This document shows, piece after piece, positions 8,154-12,992 of a stretch of 12,992 nucleotides of DNA (position 1 is the stretch's first letter; the number at the start of each line of letters is the position of its first letter). Source of the stretch: an uncultured Collinsella sp. (GTDB taxonomy: Bacteria > Actinomycetota > Coriobacteriia > Coriobacteriales > Coriobacteriaceae). The DNA lies in NCBI GenBank assembly GCA_934643435.1, contig CAKUCJ010000011.1:1-12992 (forward strand), written 5' to 3'. Below the pieces are notes generated by a model. It made no database searches. It was given only the letters and a program-made list of their open reading frames with translations, and was not told the origin of the DNA. A program made the translations under genes and the position numbers.

Positions 8154-8285
8154 GGGGCCTCCTTTGCTGCGGTTAGGGTTCAAATGTCTCTATATAAGGT
8201 TCTAGTTTACCCGCATGTGGCACACCGGGGGTGCCGCACTTGGACTTGCACCTTTGCACCACGAAGACGGATGTCGCACAAATGT

Positions 8286-8372
8286 CGGCACCTTGGACGA
8301 CCGAGTGGTATCACGGTGCCGCAAACGGTCGATTTTTGGCGGCGAACGGTGCATATTTTGGAGGGGCACCGT
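8286..8372. repeat. cluster of GGCACC/GGTGCC inverted repeats
   Basis: CGGCACC (8286-8292) pairs with GGTGCCG (8315-8321). ACGGTGCC (8313-8320) can instead pair with GGCACCGT (8365-8372). A further GGTGCC lies at 8230-8235 and ACGGTGC at 8346-8352. The alternative pairings are mutually exclusive. Function unknown. Confidence 0.5.
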
Positions 8373-8401
8373 CCTGCCCGGGATATGTAGTCAACCTTGA
8401 T

Positions 8402-8467
8402 AAAACGTTTGCCCAGCTTGGGAGTTGGAATGCCGCACAAGGGTTTTCAGGGATAGAAAAAACGTTT
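8402..8467. promoter_or_regulatory. paired AAAACGTTT boxes, candidate operator
   Basis: Two copies of AAAACGTTT (palindromic core AAACGTTT at 8403-8410 and 8460-8467), 57 nt apart, lie upstream of the dehydrogenase. A palindrome centred on CG is the style of LacI/CcpA-family sites, but neither copy fits a full cre consensus. Confidence 0.3.
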
Positions 8468-8586
8468 CATCATTGGCGGTTTTAGGTGAATAACTGACCA
8501 ACCAGAACGGTAAAATAGTGTTTGTCTGAGCGTTGAGACGTTTAGACATCGCGCATTGTCTTCGCCGGCAACGCGCAAACGGTCCT

Positions 8587-8611
8587 AACGGAGCCAATCG
8601 GGTGCTCCGTT
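8587..8611 (+). promoter_or_regulatory. leader hairpin before the alcohol dehydrogenase
   Basis: AACGGAGC (8587-8594) and GCTCCGTT (8604-8611) form a perfect 8-bp stem with a 9-nt loop, 41 nt before the start codon. It has no T-run, so it is not a terminator. It may stabilise the transcript or be a protein site. Confidence 0.45.
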
Positions 8612-8640
8612 ATATACACAAGTCTAAGAGGGGCTTGTTT

Positions 8641-8646
8641 AGGAGG
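8641..8646 (+). promoter_or_regulatory. ribosome binding site fixing the alcohol dehydrogenase start
   Basis: A perfect AGGAGG lies 6 nt before the ATG at 8653. It overrides the in-frame ATG at 8533, whose extra 40 residues have no similarity to the family. Confidence 0.85.
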
Positions 8647-8652
8647 CACAGT

Positions 8653-9876
8653 ATGGGACGTTTTACCAATCCTCGCGATCTGTACTTTGGTGAGGGCGCT
8701 CGCCACGAGGTGAAGAACCTCAAGGGCAAGAAGGCCATCATCGTTTCTGGCGGCAGCTCTATGCGTCGCGGCGGGTTCTTGCAGGACGTCGAGGCCGACC
8801 TCAAAGAGGCCGGCATGGAGGTCAAGCTGTTCGAGGGCGTCGAGTCCGACCCGTCCATCGAGACGGTCATGAAGGGCGCCGAGGCCATGCGCGAGTTCGA
8901 GCCCGACTGGATTATCGCCATCGGCGGCGGCTCGCCCATCGATGCCGCTAAGGCCATGTGGGTCTTCTACGAGTATCCCGAGGAGTCCTTCGACAACATC
9001 ATCCAGCCGTTCAGCTTCCCCGAGCTGCGTCAGAAGGCTCATTTCTGCGCCATCTCCTCTACCTCCGGTACCGCTACCGAGGTCACCGCGTTCTCCGTCA
9101 TTACCGACTACGCCAAGGGCATCAAGTACCCGCTGGCCGACTTCAACATCACCCCTGATGTCGCCATCGTCGACCCCGAGCTCACCTACACCATGCCCGC
9201 CAAGCTGTGCGCTCACACCGGCATGGATGCTCTGACCCACTGCATGGAGGCCTACGTTTCCACCTTCGCCTCTATGTTCACCGACGCCAACGCTCTGCAC
9301 GGCATCCGCGAGATCGTCGAGTGGCTGCCCAAGTCCTATGCTGGCGACCATGAGGCCCGTCAGCACATGCATGAGGCTCAGTGCATCGCCGGCATCGCCT
9401 TCTCCTCGGGCCTGCTGGGCATCGTTCACTCCATGGCTCACAAGACCGGTGCTGCCTTCGAGAACGGCCACATCATCCACGGTGCTGCTAACGCCATGTA
9501 CCTGGGCAAGGTCATCCAGTGGAACTCCAAGGATCCCCGTGCTGCCGAGCGCTACGCTTATGTGGCCAAGGAGATCCTGCACCTTCCCGGCGAGACCAAC
9601 GAGGAGCTCATCGCTGCGCTCGTCCAGAAGATCCGCGACCTCAACGACCAGCTCAACATCCCGCAGTCCATCAAGGATTACGCAAATGGTGGCGTGAAGG
9701 TCGACGCCGAGAACCCGCAGATGGTTTCCGAGGAGGAGTTCCTCGCCAAGCTGCCCGAGATCGCCGCGAACGCCGAGACCGACGCCTGCACGCCGGAGAA
9801 CCCGCGTGAGACCAAGGCTGCCGACTTCGAGAAGATTCTCAAGGCCTGCTACTACGACACCGACATCGATTTCTAA
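8653..9876 (+). CDS. iron-containing alcohol dehydrogenase
   Basis: This 407-residue cytoplasmic enzyme (MGRFTNPRDLYFGEGA) belongs to the iron-containing alcohol dehydrogenase family, which interconverts aldehydes and alcohols with NAD(P)H. Visible features are the dinucleotide loop GGGSPIDAAK (91-100), the SSTSGTATEVTAFSVI block typical of butanol/propanediol-type enzymes, and metal ligands by family analogy: D192 and H196 in GMDALTHCMEAY, H259 in IVHSMAHKTGA, and H276 in the HG of HIIHGAANAM. Length is normal (380-410). The stretch between the last two His is three residues longer than in FucO. The substrate cannot be told from sequence; a fermentative role in regenerating NAD(P)+ is likely. 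It precedes two glycerol dehydrogenase genes on the same strand, with a strong terminator after its stop codon. Confidence 0.92.
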   Translation: MGRFTNPRDLYFGEGARHEVKNLKGKKAIIVSGGSSMRRGGFLQDVEADLKEAGMEVKLFEGVESDPSIETVMKGAEAMREFEPDWIIAIGGGSPIDAAKAMWVFYEYPEESFDNIIQPFSFPELRQKAHFCAISSTSGTATEVTAFSVITDYAKGIKYPLADFNITPDVAIVDPELTYTMPAKLCAHTGMDALTHCMEAYVSTFASMFTDANALHGIREIVEWLPKSYAGDHEARQHMHEAQCIAGIAFSSGLLGIVHSMAHKTGAAFENGHIIHGAANAMYLGKVIQWNSKDPRAAERYAYVAKEILHLPGETNEELIAALVQKIRDLNDQLNIPQSIKDYANGGVKVDAENPQMVSEEEFLAKLPEIAANAETDACTPENPRETKAADFEKILKACYYDTDIDF

Positions 9877-9897
9877 TCGACTCTTGTTATCGTAACG

Positions 9898-9943
9898 AGG
9901 GGCTCCGCACGTATCCGTACGGAGCCCCTTTCTTTTTTCTTTT
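9898..9943 (+). terminator. terminator/attenuator between alcohol and glycerol dehydrogenase genes
   Basis: AGGGGCTCCG (9898-9907) pairs with CGGAGCCCCT (9920-9929). Three more pairs inside follow one mismatch, and a long T-rich tail runs to 9943. It ends only 16 nt before the gldA start codon. Confidence 0.9.
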
Positions 9944-9959
9944 AGAGAACGGGATAGTT

Positions 9960-11060
9960 ATGGCTGCAATTTTCAATAGCCCCAGCAAGTACATCCAGGG
10001 TCCGGACGAGCTCGCCAAGCTTGGCTCCTATGTTGAGCCGCTCGGTGGCAAAGCCCTCGTCATCGTGACGCCTTCGGGCAAGAAGCGCGTCGGTGCCAAG
10101 ATCGAGGGTGGCTTTGCCGAGGCTAAGGCCGATCTGCTGTTTGAAGACTTTAACGGCGAGTGCTCCAAGGGCGAGGTCGACCGTTTGGTGGCGCTCGCTC
10201 GCGACAACGGTTGCGACATCATCGTTGGCGTCGGTGGCGGCAAGATCCTCGATACCGCTAAGGCCGTTGCCTACTACCTGGAGTCCCCGGTTATCATTTG
10301 CCCCACCATCGCTTCGACCGATGCACCGTGCTCGGCACTTTCGGTGCTCTACACCGATGACGGCCAGTTCGATAAATATCTCTTCCTTAAGGCAAACCCC
10401 AACATTGTCCTGATGGATACGACGGTTATTGCGGCGAGCCCGGTGCGCCTGACGGTTTCCGGTATGGGCGATGCGCTCGCAACCTACTTTGAGGCCCAGG
10501 CGACGCACGATGCCGACGGTGGCACCTGCGCCGGCGGCAAGGGCGGAATGGCCGGCCTGGCGCTCGCCAAGCTCTGCTACGAGACGCTTATGGCCGATGG
10601 CGTCAAGGCCAAGGTCGCGCTGGAGAAGGGTGCGCTCACGCCTGCCGTCGAGCATATCATCGAGGCAAACACGCTGCTTTCGGGCATTGGCTTTGAGAGC
10701 TCGGGCCTTGCTGCTGCTCATGCCATCCACAATGGCCTGACGATGCTGCCCGAGTGCCATGGCATGTATCACGGCGAGAAGGTCGCCTTCGGCACCATCG
10801 TCCAGCTGGTACTCGAGGATGCCCCGACCGAGAAGCTCGAGGAAGTCTTGGGCTTCTGCATTGAGCTGGGTCTGCCGGTCACGATGAAGGAACTTGGCGT
10901 TGCTGGGCTTACGCGTGAGCAGGCCATGATTGTTGCCGAGGCCGCCTGCGCGCCCGATGACACCATGTGCAACATGCCGTTTGAGGTGACGCCCGAGATG
11001 GTCGCAAACGCCATTCTGGGTGCCGACGCGCTGGGCCACTACTATCTCATGGATGAGTAA
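9960..11060 (+). CDS. gldA: glycerol dehydrogenase
   Basis: This 366-residue cytoplasmic NAD+-dependent enzyme oxidises glycerol to dihydroxyacetone, or runs in reverse during fermentation. The family pattern is complete: SPSKYIQGPDEL at the N-terminus, GVGGGKILDTAKA (NAD loop, near 85-97), PTIASTDAPCSALSVLY, and zinc ligands D171 (GMGDALATYFEA), H254 (AAAHAIHNGLT) and H271 (YHGEKVAFGT). These match D173, H256 and H274 of the Geobacillus enzyme. The start at 9960 is supported by the conserved N-terminus; the upstream GAGAACGGGA is a weak ribosome binding site. The gene begins right after the terminator at 9898-9943 and has its own terminator. A diverged copy follows downstream. Confidence in the family is high; minor substrate differences are possible. 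Confidence 0.93.
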   Translation: MAAIFNSPSKYIQGPDELAKLGSYVEPLGGKALVIVTPSGKKRVGAKIEGGFAEAKADLLFEDFNGECSKGEVDRLVALARDNGCDIIVGVGGGKILDTAKAVAYYLESPVIICPTIASTDAPCSALSVLYTDDGQFDKYLFLKANPNIVLMDTTVIAASPVRLTVSGMGDALATYFEAQATHDADGGTCAGGKGGMAGLALAKLCYETLMADGVKAKVALEKGALTPAVEHIIEANTLLSGIGFESSGLAAAHAIHNGLTMLPECHGMYHGEKVAFGTIVQLVLEDAPTEKLEEVLGFCIELGLPVTMKELGVAGLTREQAMIVAEAACAPDDTMCNMPFEVTPEMVANAILGADALGHYYLMDE

Positions 11061-11072
11061 ATCAAGCTAAGG

Positions 11073-11108
11073 AAGGGGCAAAGCAAGCAGATGGCTTTGC
11101 CCCTTTTT
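11073..11108 (+). terminator. terminator of gldA
   Basis: AAGGGGCAAAGC (11073-11084) pairs perfectly with GCTTTGCCCCTT (11094-11105) around a 9-nt loop, followed by a T-run to 11108. It lies 12 nt after the gldA stop. Confidence 0.92.
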
Positions 11109-11112
11109 GCTA

Positions 11113-11177
11113 TGGTGCGAACTAACCTGACCCCATCGCACCAAGTTGGTGCAAGGGGGTCAGGTTAGTTTGCACCA
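11113..11177. repeat. 65-nt near-perfect nested palindrome (REP-like)
   Basis: The 22-nt outer arms 11113-11134 (TGGTGCGAACTAACCTGACC then CC) and 11156-11177 are inverted copies with one mismatch. The 21-nt centre holds a second perfect hairpin, GCACCAA-G-TTGGTGC (11138-11152), which repeats the GGTGC word of the outer arms. It lies just after the gldA terminator and 30 nt before the next start codon. Without T-runs it is unlikely to be a simple terminator. Confidence 0.85.
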
Positions 11178-11207
11178 ATCGTTGTTTGATGAAGGGCGGA
11201 TTCTCGT

Positions 11208-12275
11208 ATGGCGCTTCCTATGGTTTACGGCGGTCCTGGCCGGTATGTTCAGGGGCCGGGCGAACTTTCGCGTCAGGGCAGGTATTTGTCATGGTTGGGC
11301 TGCGCTGCCTATGTTTTGTTTGACCAGGGCACCGAGGATCGGCTGTGCAGGCAGATCGTCGATGGATTTCTGGATGAAGATCTAAGCGAGCCGTTCTTTA
11401 AGATTTATAACGGTCCGTGTACGGAAGAGGCCGTTGTCGGAATGGCTCAGGAAGCCCAGGCCGAGTATTGCGACATGGTGGTGGGCATTGGCGGCGGCAA
11501 GATGCTCGATATCGCCAAGGCAGTAGCGTTTTATGCCGAGCTGCCGTTGTGTGTATGCCCCACGGCGGCCTCAATGGATGGTCCGTGCAGCGCGATTTCG
11601 GTGTTGTATCACGAGGACGGGTCGTTCGACCGCTACCTGATGCTCGAGAAGAATCCAGATCTGGTCGTGGTCGATACCAACGTGGTTGCTGCGGCCCCAC
11701 TGCGTATGACGGTCGCCGGTATGGGCGACGCGCTGGCAACGTACTTCGAGGCGCGTTCGTGTGCCGCGGCGAGAGGTGCGAACGAGCACGGTGGCGCGCC
11801 GGGGCACTTGGCACTGGTCGCGGCACGTGCCTGCTATGACACGCTTATGGAATGCGGCGTCGCTGCCAAGCGCGATCTCAAAAAGGGGCGTACATCGCCG
11901 GCGGTTGAGCGCCTGATCGAGTGCAATATTCTGCTCTCGGGCGTCGGCTTTGAGAGCGGTGGCTTGGCGTTGGCGCATGCCATCGCCAACGGTCTAACGA
12001 TTCTGCCTGAGTGCAAGGCCATGCACGGCGAGGCCGTGGCGTTTGGCCTGGTGGTTCAGCTTCGTCTGGAGCGTGCGCCCGAGCTTGATCAGGTGCTCGA
12101 GTTTTGCCAGCGTGTTGGTCTGCCGACGACGCTCGAGGATCTGGGCCTTGGCGAGATTTCCGATGCCGACCTGCAGAGTGTTGCAAATGCGGCCTTTAGA
12201 AACGAGCGTAATATGGCCAACGAGCAGGCCAAGGTGACCAAACAAAAGCTCGTGCAGCTCATGTGCGAGGCATAG
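11208..12275 (+). CDS. glycerol dehydrogenase-like paralogue
   Basis: This 355-residue protein (MALPMVYGGPGRYVQGPGEL) belongs to the same family as the preceding gene. Over a 96-residue central block (C-D-x-x-VG to TYFEA-x) I count 63 identities. It keeps GIGGGKMLDIAKA and the metal ligands D174, H257 and H273. It differs where the substrate pocket is expected: PTAASMDGPCSA for PTIASTDAPCSA, AHAIANG for AHAIHNG, and ECKAMHGEAV, one residue shorter, for ECHGMYHGEK. The segment after the first strand is also reworked (FDQGTEDRLCRQ). It is probably an NAD(P)-dependent dehydrogenase for a polyol or hydroxyketone related to glycerol. GAAGGGCGGA (11191-11200) supports the start, though an ATG at 11220 is possible. 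The 65-nt palindrome lies in its upstream region. Confidence 0.85.
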   Translation: MALPMVYGGPGRYVQGPGELSRQGRYLSWLGCAAYVLFDQGTEDRLCRQIVDGFLDEDLSEPFFKIYNGPCTEEAVVGMAQEAQAEYCDMVVGIGGGKMLDIAKAVAFYAELPLCVCPTAASMDGPCSAISVLYHEDGSFDRYLMLEKNPDLVVVDTNVVAAAPLRMTVAGMGDALATYFEARSCAAARGANEHGGAPGHLALVAARACYDTLMECGVAAKRDLKKGRTSPAVERLIECNILLSGVGFESGGLALAHAIANGLTILPECKAMHGEAVAFGLVVQLRLERAPELDQVLEFCQRVGLPTTLEDLGLGEISDADLQSVANAAFRNERNMANEQAKVTKQKLVQLMCEA

Positions 12276-12306
12276 TTTGGCGCTTGATTGACCTTGTGCA
12301 ATCGGG

Positions 12307-12335
12307 GCGGCGATAGGCCATAGGCTATTTGCCGC
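12307..12335 (+). other. imperfect hairpin downstream of the gldA paralogue
   Basis: GCGGC (12307-12311) pairs with GCCGC (12331-12335), and inside it ATAG/CTAT and CC/GG pair around bulges. No T-run follows, so termination here would be weak. It may be a leader structure for the next gene. A second short stem (GATTG/CAATC) precedes it near 12286-12303. Confidence 0.3.
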
Positions 12336-12426
12336 AAAGGTGCTCCGCGTGTAATTTGCTCGAGGCACGGGCCGATGGCGTATCATTATCTCTTGCTTGT
12401 TTGCACTGCTCAGGGAGGGGCCGCGC

Positions 12427-12992
12427 ATGGCGCAGGAACACGATCTATTTGATGACATTATCGAGATCAGCAAGGGTTTCGACTTTCTTAAAAACCCGCT
12501 TGGCGGCGTGACCGATGCACTCGATCCGTCAGCGTCGCAGTGGAATCCTGCCGACTATAAGGAGCGTCCGCGCGGCAACACGATTCCATGTCTGACCTGC
12601 AAAAACGAAAAGAGCGGCTGCACCGCGTGCATGGACGTGTGCCCGGTCAACGCTATCGAGGTCGAGGAAGATGCCATCGAGATTCTCGATACCTGCCGTA
12701 AGTGCGGTCTGTGCGCCGCTGCTTGCCCGACCGAGGCGATCATCTCTCCGCGCCTTGCACCCAAAAACGTCTACGACGACATTGTCTCTGCGGCTACGAG
12801 CCACGAGACCGCCTACGTTACCTGCACGCGCGCCCTTAAGCGCATGCCGCGCGAGAACGAGGTCGTCGTTGCCTGCGTGGGCGATATTACGGCCGAGACC
12901 TGGTTCTCGGTGCTGGCCGACTATCCCAACGTGAGCGTGTACCTGCCGCTGGGCGTGTGCGATAAGTGCCGTAACACCGGTGGCGAGGATAT
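12427..12992 (+). CDS. two-cluster 4Fe-4S ferredoxin-type protein (runs off window)
   Basis: An open frame of 188 residues (MAQEHDLFDDIIEISKGF) continues past the window end. GGGAGG (12413-12418) is a good ribosome binding site. Two [4Fe-4S] motifs lie after a 50-residue N-terminal extension. The first is C55xxC58 then C65xxC68xxxC72P, with a six-residue insertion before the last three Cys. The second is a regular C90xxC93xxC96xxxC100P. The rest (VTCTRAL, VVVACVGDIT, LPLGVCDKC) holds more cysteines and looks like a further redox or partner-binding domain. The protein probably carries electrons in the cytoplasm, perhaps as an iron-sulphur subunit of a larger oxidoreductase, but the partner lies outside the window. 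The annotation stops at the ferredoxin domain. Confidence 0.85.
   Translation, partial: MAQEHDLFDDIIEISKGFDFLKNPLGGVTDALDPSASQWNPADYKERPRGNTIPCLTCKNEKSGCTACMDVCPVNAIEVEEDAIEILDTCRKCGLCAAACPTEAIISPRLAPKNVYDDIVSAATSHETAYVTCTRALKRMPRENEVVVACVGDITAETWFSVLADYPNVSVYLPLGVCDKCRNTGGED

Larger units (their letters stand above)
8154..8652. other. divergent intergenic region, TPR operon / alcohol dehydrogenase
   Basis: This 499-nt region has no convincing gene. Frames across 8215-8485 lack ribosome binding sites and recognisable protein features. The half nearer the TPR operon carries repeated GGTGCC/GGCACC words (8230-8372). The half nearer the dehydrogenase has two AAAACGTTT boxes (8402-8410, 8459-8467), a TAAAAT hexamer at 8511-8516 that could be a -10, and a perfect 8-bp leader hairpin (8587-8611). 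The long leader suggests regulated expression of the dehydrogenase. Confidence 0.5.

Noticed and set aside
8231..8485. Small gene of 84 codons upstream of the alcohol dehydrogenase
   Set aside because: There is no ribosome binding site, and its composition is irregular, with repeated GGTGCC words. Better read as a regulatory region.
8542..9582. 346-codon frame antisense to the alcohol dehydrogenase
   Set aside because: It is a shadow of a well-conserved gene, with biased composition and no motif.

Overview
The window reads as chromosomal DNA of a high-G+C, Gram-positive gut-type anaerobe, most likely Collinsella or a close member of the Coriobacteriia. This rests on codon use rich in G and C at third positions, strong AAGGAGG-type ribosome binding sites, a type III glutamine synthetase, a MurT/GatD system (which amidates lipid II in Gram-positives), and a cluster of fermentative metal-dependent alcohol dehydrogenases. 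The genus is an inference and was not tested by any search.

Layout. Positions 1-487 hold the 5' part of metF (minus strand). A 423-nt gap with two hairpins and a candidate operator separates it from the divergent glnN (911-2998), which ends in a clear terminator (3030-3064). Positions 3065-3633 are non-coding and repeat-rich. They contain an element with 31-bp terminal inverted repeats (3122-3341), then a tandem pair of about 100-bp repeats, each carrying a tRNA-3'-end-like fragment, a two-way terminator and the 3' end of a tRNA-Glu gene. The intact tRNA-Glu(UUC) (3634-3710, minus) follows, with its own extended -10 promoter.

Positions 8153-3811 are a three-gene minus-strand unit: two translationally coupled, paralogous TPR-like proteins of unknown function, then one long gene that fuses MurT and GatD into a single 725-residue polypeptide. 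MurT and GatD are normally separate subunits of lipid II isoglutaminyl synthase. A hairpin directly after its stop codon probably ends the unit.

Positions 8653-12275 (plus strand) carry three consecutive members of the iron-containing alcohol dehydrogenase superfamily: an alcohol dehydrogenase, a glycerol dehydrogenase, and a diverged glycerol-dehydrogenase paralogue. Terminators separate them, and a 65-nt near-perfect palindrome lies between the two glycerol dehydrogenase genes. The window ends inside a two-cluster ferredoxin-type protein gene (from 12427).

Together the genes cover one-carbon metabolism (metF), ammonia assimilation to glutamine (glnN), use of glutamine to amidate peptidoglycan precursor (murT-gatD), and NAD(P)H-linked alcohol/glycerol fermentation. 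No phage, CRISPR, toxin-antitoxin or transposase gene was seen. The least ordinary features are the MurT-GatD fusion with its coupled TPR pair and the palindromic/repeat elements in the non-coding stretches.
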